The notes under the pieces are model-generated. The model was not told the DNA's origin and ran no database searches. It was given only the letters and a program-made list of their open reading frames with translations. A DNA stretch of 64,000 nucleotides from Rhabdornis inornatus. Lineage: Eukaryota; Chordata; Aves; Passeriformes; Rhabdornithidae. Position 1 is the first letter of the stretch; each line of letters opens with the position of its first letter. A program made the translations under genes and the position numbers. This document shows, piece by piece, positions 13,353 to 26,710 of the stretch. Location of the stretch: NCBI GenBank assembly GCA_013397075.1, contig VWZS01009593.1, positions 336,318 through 400,317 of the forward strand, in the 5' to 3' direction.

Positions 13353-16300
13353 AAACTTCCTAATTTGTCCTGAATAAATGCAAAGCTTTTGCATATATAA
13401 CATAATGTGCTAAGGCAATTCATAACTCCAAAAATGAATGCTTGACGTGAGTGTCTCTCAGTAACTTTATCTGCAAATTTGTTTCTAATCAGACAAAAGA
13501 TGAGGGATTTCTCTTTAAACAGCAGAAACTAAAAGCAGTAAGGAGTCCAAAATTAACTATAGAACCTCTAAAGGATGAGAAAGAGCAAGTTTAAAACTTG
13601 AACTTCATATGAAGTTTATACTGAATATTATTATTTTGATACTTGGCATTTGTGTAGCAAACTATCTCATTTGAGGTTCTTCTTCTCCATTATTTGATAT
13701 GTTTTTAAAATTATTGTTGAAAAATAATCAATTATGAAAGGAACCAAAACCATCTGTTGTATATATTAACCTATTTGGTTCATGCCTGCAGCTGAACAAA
13801 TTTAAGAAAGGACACCATTTTTAGCCACAGAAGAAAATGTACAGCCAAAAATAAATAATCAGTTCTTAAAGTCCACCTCTATCAAATTGTAAATTTATCA
13901 ATACATATATTTTAATGGTAGCATTAAGAAGCAATCAGTATTGCAGCACGTTTAATATTTCTTCCACCTGTAGCAAAAGAAACTAAAGACATGTCAGCTT
14001 TCAAGATTATGAACAATGATTTTTTTTTAACCTAGCAACTTTCTACACATTATTGATCCATAATTTTATATGTGCAAGCTACAGATAGGTTCTACTGTTG
14101 TCTTTGAGTCACATTATGAGAACTAAGCTAAGTCACAGCATCTCTCTCAAGAACATCCACAGGAACATTGCCACAGATTAGTTTATACATTACTTGGAAG
14201 TATTACTGCAAAATGCTAGGATTCCATGATATAATGTTAGAATATCTAAGTCTTCCAAACTTCTAATCAAGAAAAATCCTTACTGTGTGGTGAAAAAGCT
14301 AAACTGATGACTAAATTTCAGTTTCAGAGTATTTCTTGACACTATGGAGGTAATTGGTAATTCATCTTTAAAAAAAAAAAAGTGTCATCTTTCCTCGAAA
14401 TTCTTGTCAGACACTCACAAAGTGTACAGGCAGACACTTGTCCTTGAAAAAGGAACAAATTAACTGTTAAAAAGTGGTAGGTGCACAGATCCCCTATAAA
14501 CTAGCCTCATATTGCACGCTGCAAATCAAGTTTTGTTATTTTCAGGATGTTTGTCTTCAAGTTTCTGAGTCTAGAAGCTCGCTTTACATATCTGCAGAGA
14601 AACATAGGTTATTCACAGAAGATTTAAGGAAAATCAAGTGTGAAACTTCTAGTCAATCTAGTCAATTAATGCTGAACTTCATTCTTCCAAAGAAAATAAC
14701 TATAATTTAATTTATAATATAAAGTGAAAGAAGATATTATCATTAGTTATACTGTAAGTCAACCTACTGGTAAAAAAAACCTGTCCTTATCATAATCTTT
14801 ATATTCTTCCTTCTGTCAGTAGAATGTCTATTTATAAGACTACATCAGAATTTTTGTCCAACAGTATTCACTGCTTTGTTGCAATACAAGTTTGATCAGA
14901 ATCTCATTTTAAATCCTAGTGGGACCAGACTACAAAGGTAGAGAGGGATAGAGATGGGCTCGTTCATTCATATCATGGAGACAGAACTTCGAGGTGGTGG
15001 TGGAAGAACATCATTGCCTCATAATAAAACACCTGTTTGAGGATAATTCAGTCTGGAGATATTTATTCCACTAGAAACAAAGAAAAACAGAAACCAGACC
15101 ATGTGAAAACTTTTTCTCTTTGTCTATTGCATCTTATACTTTTACATAATGGTATTGATTCTAAAACTGGAGACATGGAAAATATGTTTATTTTAGTGGA
15201 TGACAAGTAAAGTAAAATGCAAATTCCAGCCAAATAATCACTAGTATGTCTAAAATTTTAAGAAACTCCTAGAGAAGTTTTCTTTCTGAAGTAGAATGTT
15301 TTTTCTCAGTATGGGAAAATCTGGCAGCTATAAGTAAGTCTTCCTGACTTTATTTCAACATGCAAAACTTTGTATGCTCAAATACGCATCTAGCATCAGA
15401 AACAGCCTTTAATACTCCAAAATACAGCTGTGGGGAATTTTCATGTTAGAAAAAATAACCAAAAGGTTAAACATGGAATTACAGGCCCCAAATAATGTTA
15501 TGGAGTGCTCCAGTTTTTCTAAGAGCTTGAATTACAGATTTTGTAAATCTCTGTAAGAGCCATGTAAGAGGAAATGAATGTGCTGAGAGCAGGTAGTGTT
15601 TGTAATCAGAAGTAAAACTGCAATACAATGCTTCCAAACCTACACGTTCACATTTGAAGAAAGCTAAAGAGATGTGACAAGAGCATGCTCTTCTCTAAAA
15701 TATATTAAATTTTACAGAAATCAAATTTTGATTGATCTTAGTAGAGATATAGCTAAGCCCTTCTCCAAAATACTGTGTTTTCAAATGAAGGCATTGTAAT
15801 TGGAATTGTCACTTTTTTTTCAGAAAGGAAAAAAAGAGGCAAACTTAAAATAAAGCTATTTCCTGCATTATGAAGAAAGTGACTTCAAGAAGGAGAAGGT
15901 GTGCTATTTTTCTATCTGCCAGGTATAGGGCGCCCTGGAAAGGATTTTCCACAGCAGTTGATGTTTTTAATTAAATGAAACATAGTAATAATTTGTAACA
16001 TTCTTACTTCGAAAGCTCATGAAGTAATTGAAAAACCGTTATCATAATGGCAGGAATTGAAACCAGGTTAACCTAAAAAGTTATTTTATTAAGTATCTTG
16101 AAAATTTGTAGTCTGCTTTTGTTCCCTGTAAGACCTTTATCAATTTATGAAGTGTTCAATTTGAGCTAAATGTACCTGTTTTACTAATGTACACCAGTGC
16201 TGTTCTTTACAAGCATAAATCCAAAGAGATAATTTGGGGATTTTTTTTCTTTTTTAAGAGAAAAGATTTCACCAAGATTTGTGAGAAATTAAGGAAAAGA

Positions 16301-18106
16301 AACACTGGAAAATATATTGACTCTGGTACTTGTATATCTTTTTATACTATTGTTCAGTAATTTGAATGCCTGCTCCTTTCATTTTCTCAAATAAGTATTT
16401 GAAATAGGAAAGCCTGATACATTATCCCAGTGTACAGGAAAAAATAAAGCTAACTGAAATATTAACATTTTGGTCTAAAAAGAAAGATGAGAGCATGATC
16501 ATCATCATATATTTTTGAGGTACTGCCCTCATGTAAGTTTAACTAGAATAATTTTTGTAAGTAGCTCTTTTCATGATCACTTGAAGAGAATACTGGAAAA
16601 GAATTGGCAGGTTGTCTGTTAAACGTGGTTGCTCTCAAGCCATATATTTGAACTTAAAATACAAAACACCAGCCAAAGTAATGATTCTATAAATTATCTA
16701 TTAAATATGACAGTTAAATACAGCTCTTTTAAAACTATTCCTCTGAAAATATAATCTTCTTTTTTTTGCAAGTTAATATTATAAATTACATTTTTATAAA
16801 ATTAGTTATACAGCTTTTTTGGATGCACATTGAATTTTTGCTTTTCTCAAAACTAGAGAAATAGGGACACTATTATGACAAATTGAGAAATTGTAATAAC
16901 TGTTGGCTAGCTAGGACTAGGATGTAATTTTCAATCCTGTTTTCTGCTTGATTCCAAGGAGAAAAGACAAAACACACACACAAAAAAGTACAAGAAGTTA
17001 TGTAAAAGAATGAAGTATCATAATTTTGTAAAATCTTTTATACCCAGATTACTCTGTTATCTTTAAATGCTTAGAAGTGTTCTGTGTGATATGCACAATA
17101 TAAAATATATAGAGCACAAACTTGAATGTAATAAAACCAATTAATTTTAAAATTATCACCCTTCTTTCTGTCTTTTTTCTTTCATAATTAAGGTGTTTTA
17201 TGTTTTGTAAACATAATGTGAAATTAGCATATTATGTGAAACAAGAACATAGCTTTAGGGTTTTTTTTATACAGTCTAGAGTGTCTTTATATGGCAAATA
17301 TAAAATAATATGTATTTTAACACTTTTAAATAAATCTTAAAAAATTGAAAAGGAAAACAAAACAGAAACTCAGAAAATAGATAAAACTAATCCAAAACAT
17401 TCTCAAAAATACACTATGTGTGTCCTTACTCATCAGCCACTGGTGATACTGGAATTAGGAGTCAAGCTCACTGAGAAAACAACATCAAATATTTAGAGTA
17501 TTTTTTATCTTACAAGATACACAATTTGAAAGATAGCTGTGAATAGATAGGATACATAAAAATTAATTTAAAAAAATAGTCTGAATTAAGAGTGCTAGGT
17601 CAATGTGAGGATTGCTAGGGAACTCATCTGCATGTATCAAACTCCTTGGTTTCTGAAAAACATATTGTAGGGAATGTAATTTCCCTAGTAGAGTGAATGA
17701 ATATTTCTGTAATATCTGAAATTCCTTCTCTGAAGTTTTATTGTTCTTTTTGTTTTATATTCAGTTTTGCTTTGTCCTTTGCAAAAGCTTCCAGTAAAAC
17801 ACGTATGCTCAATATTTATAAATCTAACATAGTATTTACATGAGAAAATAATGTAAACTTACCTTCAATCGTAGTTTTTGTCAGGTTTTCAGAGATATAT
17901 GATTTCTTCTAGGTAGGTATTTTATCTTTTCGCATACTAAGTACGTGCTATATTGCATTATATAATTTTATAAAGAATTATAGTGCACTTTTTTATAAGA
18001 AGGTCAGTTATGAAAAAGTACTCAGCAACAGTAATACATTTTCAACATATTCATTTTCCAAGTTCAGTATTAGAGAAATGATACAATGGTAGAATTTATG
18101 TTTTAC

Positions 18107-18194
18107 CTAAAATCTGAGCCTATCCGTTTTCCATTTTCTGGTTCTCCAGGATCTGGACACAAATTGGACGCCTGTTTAATACCTCCCTCATTTA
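18107..18194 (-). CDS. CSMD3: CSMD3 exon D: linker end and start of Sushi domain
   Basis: This 88 bp exon starts in phase 1 (first bases TA; TTA, Leu, with exon C) and ends in phase 2 (AG; AGC, Ser, with exon E). It encodes L-NEGGIKQASN, then LCPDPGEPENGKRIGSDF-S. The LCPDPG motif holds the first Sushi cysteine, and the following 'PENGKR.G.DF..G' is the usual opening of CSMD Sushi domains. The acceptor follows a long T-rich tract (TTTTTGTTTTTTTCAG in gene sense) and the donor is TTAG|GTAAAA. The frame is clean and the phase fits both neighbours. Confidence 0.94.
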
Positions 18195-21100
18195 CTGAAA
18201 AAAACAAAAACAAAAACAACAACAACAAAATAAAATAAACAAAAAATTGAGATAAAATAGCAATGTTTTTAGAAAATACAGAGGTAAGCAATTAACAAAT
18301 ATGAAAGTATATTATTTTCATTTTAGGTCTTTCAAAACAGATTTTTTAAAGAATATGATCACCCATATATACTCCAGTTTCAATACATAACTTTGTCCTC
18401 CCTGTAATAAAAAAAAGGATGCATTTTCTAATTTTTTTTCAAAAAAATAATGCAAGTTTTTTTTATAAATGTGTTAATCAGGTATTTTGTTTGCTAGCAA
18501 TACTGTTGAATCCATACGGAAATGTTATTATTATTTTTTTAGAAATATTAACATTTAAAGGAATGTTCATCAGGCTGTAAGATTTTATTCTGACCATACA
18601 CTAATAAATGTCATTTCCACTAAGAGCTGACCTTTTCTCCTTGAATTGTAACAAAACCTGAATGCATAAGCTTCTGCTGAGAGAATTATCCTTAATCAGT
18701 ATTGAAAATGTATATATACCCAAAATATGGTGATCTGAAGGTAAACTCAAAATACCAGTTTGATTTGCATACATTTATCTTACAACGAACTAAAATGGAT
18801 CTTCAGAGAGAAACTTCCTGTGAATCATTCCCTGTATTTTTCCAGAAATTTGTATGTAAAAATCTAACCATATCTCAGCATATTCAACCACCTATTCACA
18901 AAACTGGAAAATTAGCAAAAGGTGTTAGTCTGCTATTACTTGACAAATTCATGACTTGACAGAAAAATATTTAAAAAAAAAATTAACATGAGGCCAAATA
19001 ATCTGTATTAATCAGAAAAATATTTTAACCTTTATTTATCTTTATTACTGATGAACTAGACCAATGGATTTGCAGTATTAGGATTTACTTCCCTTTAAGG
19101 AAAAGGTTTGCATATAATTAGGGTAACCACACTACTGGATTAATAAGAAAAAAAAGTAGATTCTAACTATACTTTTAAAGGGTGTTCATTAACTTTCAGC
19201 TTTGAATGAAGAGGAATATAATTCAGAATCCTTGTGGGTTTCTCTTCCTTGAAATTTGTCTTACACACACAGAAAGGGAAGAATTGGTTCGGTACCCCTG
19301 AGGAAGCTCAAGGCCAAATGCAAATGTTGTACAAGTTTAAACAGAAAACATCTCAACACATCACACAGCTTAAAAAACCTACCAAGCTCAGTGCTTGTCA
19401 GGTGGAACCTCAATATTTACTCTCCTCTGTCCCAAGACACCTGTAACAGCTCAAAAGTTCCTCAAAAACCACACCAAGGCAATCTCTGGTCATCTGGATT
19501 TCTATGTTCAGGGCACTTTTGGGCCAGGAGGAGGAGTATTCCTCCTGGTTTCAGATTTCAGTCTTTTCCTCCTCCAATAGATGTACATGTGATTAAATCA
19601 TACTAGCTACAGAAACCCATGTTCATGCTAGTGTGGTAATATATATATTTCTCTGACAACTACAATTCCATAGACTGCCTTTAACAAAACCATCTGGTTG
19701 GATAAGCAGGTAGAATTAACTGTCTTTGAAATATCAACTGTTTCATTATGAGACATGAGAAACTCAGAATCATCAAAAGTAGCCTGCATATATAAAAAAG
19801 ATATTCCAACTTTTCTGACATTAAATATATTTTAAAACTATAGTTTAAAAATTATTCATCATATATGATAATAATATTATAGAAATTATAATGGTGCCAT
19901 TTGGCCATGCATTGTATACCAATGCACACAGGAGAAATTTTTACTGAAAAAAGTAAAAGTAGTATTTAAACAATATAATTTCTATTTATTATAGTTCATA
20001 TTTTAATATTTCAAATAATTGTTTTATTTTTGTACATTATTTTTCCCCATACACAGGTAATAGAGCAAATATTCATGTGAAAAGAATATTCTACCAGATT
20101 GCAAGGCACAATAACTATTATACACTTTGATTTCTACCAGAAATGGAAGTTTGAAAATCCAATTGGTTTTTGACACCTTCTGCATAAGGTTTCATTTCTA
20201 GAAATACTCTACAGAAGAGAATTTTAAATTATAATATATGGAATTATAAATACTCATAAACAAAAATATANGCTTATGCACAATAAGCAGTTAAAGGGTT
20301 TCCTGTAGTAAATTATATGCATCTAGGGAAAGCATTCATTCATCGTCTGGTCATGAAACTGATATCAAGAAACTCCACACTTTTAATCCAGATTGAATTA
20401 GATGTGCCAATTAATTCATTTATTAGTGTCAACACTTCTAAACTGAAGCTGAGGCATACTTGTTTCGAAGTGTATCACCATATCAAATATCTTCTGGCTT
20501 TACTCTGTGCAAATCACCTGTGCGTTAGTATCGAATGTTATCCAANNNNNNNNNNNNNNNNNNNNNNNNNNNNNNNNNNNNNNNNNNNNNNNNNNNNNNN
20601 NNNNNNNNNNNNNNNNNNNNNNNNNNNNNNNNNNNNNNNNNNNNNNNNNNNNNNNNNNNNNNNNNNNNNNNNNNNNNNNNNNNNNNNNNNNNNNNNNNNN
20701 NNNNNNNNNNNNNNNNNNNNNNNNNNNNNNNNNNNNNNNNNNNNNNNNNNNNNNNNNNNNNNNNNNNNNNNNNNNNNNNNNNNNNNNNNNNNNNNNNNNN
20801 NNNNNNNNNNNNNNNNNNNNNNNNNNNNNNNNNNNNNNNNNNNNNNNNNNNNNNNNNNNNNNNNNNNNNNNNNNNNNNNNNNNNNNNNNNNNNNNNNNNN
20901 NNNNNNNNNNNNNNNNNNNNNNNNNNNNNNNNNNNNNNNNNNNNNNNNNNNNNNNNNNNNNNNNNNNNNNNNNNNNNNNNNNNNNNNNNNNNNNNNNNNN
21001 NNNNNNNNNNNNNNNNNNNNNNNNNNNNNNNNNNNNNNNNNNNNNNNNNNNNNNNNNNNNNNNNNNNNNNNNNNNNNNNNNNNNTGCAGTAAAAATACAG

Positions 21101-23176
21101 AAGAAAATGTTATAGGTAGATATTGATTTCTGATTTGATCCCAATTCCAAAATACATTTACACGATCTTAAACCCATTTTGGTTTCTGTTAAGTACGTAG
21201 TAAAAAGTAATTTCATAGTTTAGGATTTTTGCATTGATGTTACTTTTATAGACATAATGCTTGACTTTTCAGTCTGCAACCCNGATGTACAGATGAGAAT
21301 GCTGCTAGAGAAAAATTTCTAAAGACATTGCTAATAAAAGGCATAATGTGAAATAGATATTCACTTATCCTTATTTTCACTAACAGTTGTATGTTGATCA
21401 TTGTTTTTCTTAAAGGACCCTATCTGTCATTGTAATGCAATGACACTAGACGCAGCTGAAGTCACACTGAGAAAATTATCTTGTTAACAGCCAAATACAT
21501 AAGCATCTTATGAATTAGTATCTCTTCAACATTCTCAGCTACCAAAGTGACTAGAGAATCAAATGTTAGACTAAAATATAAAACCTTCGTTATCTATTTA
21601 TGACAAGATTATGATCACTAAAGGTAGAAATCACAAAGGTTTTCACCTTCACTTATTATTGACTCATACATGTAATCTATTCTGCATAATCAATAAAAAA
21701 GATAAAAATGTTTCCAGCTTCACATAGAATATCTTAACATATGAAATTATCTAAAAACCTTCAAAAATACATTGATAAATTTCATCACTACTTTCATAGC
21801 AATCAGCTTTGGATATCATAAGTATCCGGTACTTCATTATAAATACAGACTTCCTACTACAGTCTATATAGTAGAAAATGTAATGATTAGTGCAAAACAA
21901 TCTCTTTTATAATTTATTGTATTATCATTGTATTATTTGTAACTACCGAATCACAGATGGGCTGTTAGAGACCTCAGTGATGTACTTTATAAACACTACT
22001 GTAATAATCCTACTGTTACTTCTTTTGCATAATCAGTCTGTTTTCCATTCACCCAATAGGCATAAAAAGAATATTTTTTTTAAATATCATGATACAAAGT
22101 TTTCAAATAAACCAGAGATGTCTTACAAAACTATTTAGGTGATGCAGTTTACAGAGAAGTTGAATATGGCAATACACGACATTACAAAAATTGAACAGAA
22201 GGTGTTTTGCTTTATTTTTCTGACTTGTTGAATGCTAAAGTATCATGCTCCTAGGAGACAACTTGTCTAAAAAAATGATACCTTGGCAGTTTAAAATATA
22301 CCACCAAAAATTAAAACGTATGCTAACGCGTACTGCTAAGTTCTGGAAACTGAATCCATCACTGATACTTTAAGCAAATAACTAGTGCAAACAAGTCCAA
22401 ACTAGGGAGCTTCAAAAGCAAGTCCTTTCAGTCCTGTGAAGAATAATGAAATGTAGTATAATCCAACATATGCTAAACATTTAGTCCATTTTATTTACTT
22501 CTAAATATTTAAAATGTGGTTCTATTCCAAAAAGACCTCTATAAAAATGGCACTTTTTTTTTGAAAAGTATCCTTTTAATATATTTAGAGACACACCTAT
22601 TTAATTTGTGCCAGAAAGTTGCCTGACCTCTCATAATTAAATCAGGAATTGATCCACTGACATGTCAAGCACTCTGAGTTTCTAGTTTCTGTAACTAAAA
22701 TTGAAGGCACCAAGCATCTCCAGAATTTTTAAATCTACACCTAGTTAATCAGTTAAAATGGAAAACTTAATCAATTTTTAAAAATTTCAAAAAGTAACCT
22801 CATATGTGGTTGTGCAGTTATAAATGAGGATACGCTTTAGTTTGCACATCATTTGATGCTACGGCTAATGTTCAAATAAAAAAAATTGATCTCTTACTCA
22901 CACCTAAATTTACAGCTGACATCTAGAAGGCTGGATATTTGTTTCCTTGCAAAACCTGAAAATTTATTGTGAAATTACCGACAAAATAACATGTCCTTCT
23001 ACAATGCCAGATTTATAGAAAGGCTGTCTTTAGAGTAGAACCATATTTAAAAATTCACCATGCAGACTGGAGAAGACAGTTCTATGATAAAAATACATAA
23101 ATAATTACACACGAACAGCACACCACAAACTTCACTCTTGCACTAGATAAAGGTAACAAAAAAGGAGTACACTCAC
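18195..23176 (-). other. CSMD3: Intron between exons C and D
   Basis: This 5.0 kb intron is bounded by donor GTGAGT (23176-23171) and the acceptor above 18194. It contains the 539-base assembly gap at 20546-21084 and ambiguous bases at 20271 and 21283. The part nearest exon D (18196-18245) is A-rich on the plus strand, including an AAC run, and forms the polypyrimidine tract in gene sense. No repeat family was recognised elsewhere. Confidence 0.8.
20546..21084. other. Assembly gap (539 Ns)
   Basis: An uninterrupted run of N occupies these positions. Open frames that appear to cross it (about 20317-21216 on both strands) are artefacts of unknown bases. The flanks are ordinary AT-rich intron. 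Confidence 0.99.
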
Positions 23177-23254
23177 AGATAGAAAACTTGTTGCTGTTGT
23201 CTTTCCCTGGAAACAATTTAAATCCTCTAGATTTAAAATCTATGGCCTTTTTCA
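23177..23254 (-). CDS. CSMD3: CSMD3 exon C: linker between CUB2 and Sushi2
   Basis: This 78 bp exon starts in phase 1 (TG, completing GTG, Val) and ends in phase 1 (single T, completing TTA, Leu, with exon D). It encodes V-KKAIDFKSRGFKLF, then PGKDNSNKFSI-L. It has no cysteine and many Lys/Arg residues. It corresponds to the basic linker that follows the CUB domain in CSMD proteins (VKK..I..KSRG.KL.P.KD). The acceptor is TTTTTAACTAG and the donor is T|GTGAGT. It can be joined directly to exon A or to exon B, since both end with G in phase 1. Confidence 0.91.
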
Positions 23255-26200
23255 CTAGTTAAAAACAAAAACAAAAACATGTATCAGGCAATACAATCTA
23301 AAATATTTCATTGGACAAATTTTATCATGGAACTATATACAAATCAGAGTACTGGCTATCTCACAAGTTGAGATTTTGTACATTTGGTGCGAAACAATTC
23401 ACAAAAATAAATATCGAGACCAATTTGTATACCTGACAAAGGAAAGAAATTGTACTTGCAACTTAATTTTTATCTTGCAAAACTAATAAAAAAAAGAAAA
23501 AAAAAGGCCAAAAATGTTTATTTCCATGCACCACATAATTGTGTAAAACATTGTCACACATTCATGGAACTTGGAAAATGGAAAGAACTATAAATAGTTT
23601 GCTCTAAAATTGCTGTTTCTTCTGTGTTGAGAAAAAAAAAAAGAAAAAGGGTATTTGAATGTAGAAAATAAAATACAGTCTACTATTCTGCTTTTGGTTC
23701 TGCAGCAGGTCTTCTTTCTAGCTTAAAAAATGTTATTTGCAGAATGTGATATGGAGGGTAGCTGTCTCCCACCTCTCCACTAAGCCCAGTGCTTAGAGCA
23801 TCTGTTTCTGTAAAAGTCATTCTTGTGGGCTGGCTTTATGATATAGACAGTTAATCCAGGCAAACCTTGTGGCCTCAACATATCTTTGGATGAAAACAGC
23901 TAATAAAAAGTGAATAAACCCAAAACTTAACATATATAAAAAATGCAAGCAAGAATAAGCAAGCACACTACAAAAACCTTCCAGTCATTAAACTAAGTGC
24001 GTCATCTCTAATATGCTTGGCCTATGAGTAGTGAATTATACATTAAAATGGACCTGCTTAAAAAATTCTAAATTTTAAGTATAATTTGACTTTAGGTACA
24101 ATATACTTAAGTGGCTTTATAGCCACTACAGCCGCTATATATTTTTAACACACTATATAGAAGAAGATATTTTATCTTGGCTACAAGCAAATACTGCTGA
24201 CGAAGACAGCATAGATTAAAGGAGCTATGTCTAGGAGAACTTAACATAAGTAGATACACTGCACCTCATCAAATAATTTTTCATACCCATTACTTCTTAC
24301 AGAAAATCAATGGATATTCAAAGAATCTTTACATTTGGTATAAATATCATAGTAGCAAAATATTATTGATATCTTTCTATAAATAAAAATATCATTACTA
24401 AGCACAAGAGCAGAACCATATTCAGAAGAGTATACTGGTAAGAAACACAATTTATAGGATAGATACAGGATGTGTTAATAAATATTTTTACATTTATAAT
24501 TGAAGAGACCGTATTTTCTTATAAATACAGAAACACTATTATCTCAAAGTCAACACGTAAATTTACTTGTGTGTTATTATAATATAACATATAAACATTG
24601 ATAATGGTTCTGGGAAATACATTATTTGCAGAAATGAAACATATGTTACCACGAAGTACTAGATTTTGGGTTTTTTTACTCTTAATAGGAGAAGCCCCTC
24701 CCCCTCTCCAAATTAATTGAAGTCCATAAGCAATTCTATCCTCAGTGGAAATAATAGACCCAAGAACTCTACCTTCATACAGCAGAGCAATACTGGAATA
24801 TAGCAATGCTCTCTTGTCATTTTCTGAGCTTTCTAAAATGTTATTTCTATGTAAATAGGAATGTTGGACTATAGCTCTAACCCTCTTTTGGCTTCTTTGA
24901 GAGTCACTATAAAATAGCTTCTCATGAATCAGAAGACAGGCTTAGTTATTCTTCCAGCACCTAAGCAAGATGGGAGTGGTCTTGAATATATGATCTCAGG
25001 TGCTGGAATAGGTTTAAAATGTTCTCGTTAGAGACATGCTTGTCCTTTATTTTCAGAAGTCATCAAAACAACACACTAAAAAAGGGAAGACTGTCCTGTA
25101 TTTTTTTTCATTTGTTTCTACTCATTCTGAAACATGTAAATGATATTTCTCTAGTTATGTATACAAGAAAAGTTCACAAGATCTAAGGTGGAACTGAAAG
25201 TAGTTAAGAGTGTCTTGGTGACCCCAGCGAAATCAGCCAAAGATTTTTGTATCACTTTGCCAAGACTATTAAATTGCACTAGGAAAGCAAGCAATTCCAG
25301 TTCTCTAAAGAACTTTTACAAGAGAAGAATTTTACTCTTAATTGGAGATTGTATGTTGATTTGCTGAACAGTAGTTTCTGAATACGCCGAAGGAGTAAGT
25401 ATAGAAATTTATACGGCAGACATGCCAATCCTAAACTAAGTGTTGGGCTGCAAATGCATGAACATACATAAAAATAACCTCACCATCACACACACACACA
25501 AAAATCTCCCCAATAAATAGATTATTTTATACTTGGCAAAATAAAGATTATTTTGCATGTCAAACGCATGACAGTAAGTACCGAAAGTGGATTTCACTTT
25601 TCAGAAGTCTCAGAGGATGGATTCATGACAACTAATTGTGTAGTTGTACACATCTATGCCCATACACAAAGAAAAACAGACACTCTAAGAGATCAGTTAA
25701 TCTGGTCTTAAGATACCTATTTTTGCATGAGGTGAGTTTATATGCTCATTTGTCTCAAGAAAAAGTGTTCAGATGTAACAATGGCACAAATATGGTCATA
25801 TTAGGATGACCATAGTCATACAAATAGTATATAGTATACTATATGGTATGGTCATATGGTCAGATTAGTATGTTTTCATATATTTGAACAGCCAAGAGCC
25901 AAGAAAACAAGAAAATAGATTACACCAATGAAGTAGGATATTCCTGTGGACACATACAAATATAATAGGAAGGTAGTGATAAGATGAAAGTATATTCTAA
26001 AAATAATCTAAATTTATAAAAACCTATATGACATAATCATCTTTCCAGTGTTATAATACAAGGAGAGGTTTAAATATTTTTTTAATACTACTTTAAATAT
26101 ATATGGCTTCTAGGTTGGTTGGTTGGTTTGTTTTAAATTTATAGATAAAGACAGAATGTTTGTTTATTTGTATTGTTTATTTTTGGAGAAGGAACACTGG

Positions 26201-26430
26201 TTCATACCTCCTTCGTGAATAAATCTCTGACAGTCCTGAATCTATTTTTGATAACATGACTGGATGAAGCATAAAGTGTAGTGTCAGAACTCTGTGAAAC
26301 CAAATCAGAGATTAAGTCAAAACCCTGAAAATAATTTAGGCATCCACCTTGGGATTTCTGCTCAACACTGCTCATGCTTTTTTCCTAGTTCAAGTCACCT
26401 TAATACAAATACACAATTATTATTATAGAA

Positions 26431-26710
26431 GTATAGAATGGTTTGGGTTGGAAGAGACCTATGGATCATCTAGTGCTAACTACCTGCTCATGTACCTCAC
26501 AAACCTCATGGTAAAGGACTTCTTAATATCTAATCTAAACCTACCCACCTTGACCTTAAAGCCATCTCTCTTGTCCTATCACTACATGCCCATGTAAAAA
26601 GTCCCTCTACAGCTCACTTGTATATCCTCTTTAGGTAATTGAAGGTGCTCCAAAGTCTCCACAAATCCTTCACTGATTCAGGCTGAACAGCTCCACCTTT
26701 CTCTCCCTCT
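26431..26710 (-). mobile_element. CR1 LINE 3' fragment
   Basis: Starting at TATAGAATGGTTTGGGTTGG, the order GAAGAGACCTATGGATCATC, GGTAAAGGACTTCTTAATATC, TAAACCTACCCACCTTGACC, TTGTCCTATCACTACATGCC, AAAAGTCCCTCTACAGCTC and GATTCAGGCTGAACAGCTCC is the reverse complement of CR1 3' sequence (the subtype with the '...CCTGTCACTACATGCC' block). It is in the same orientation as the host gene and lacks a coding frame. Confidence 0.88.

Larger units (their letters stand above)
7407..18106 (-). other. CSMD3: Intron between exons D and E
   Basis: This 10.7 kb intron starts with donor GTAAAA (18106-18101). It contains a T/GT-rich low-complexity stretch at about 8446-8560, a short CR1 3' end at about 10599-10690 and an old CR1 at about 12140-13352. 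From 13352 to 18106 I see only AT-rich unique-looking sequence with short homopolymers. No RNA gene or other exon was recognised. Confidence 0.8.

Noticed and set aside
19256..19606. 116-codon plus-strand open frame with overlapping shorter frames
   Set aside because: There is no domain, no splice context, and it is open in several frames at once, as chance frames are.
20317..21216. Open frames of 185-269 codons on both strands
   Set aside because: They consist almost entirely of unknown residues across the N gap.
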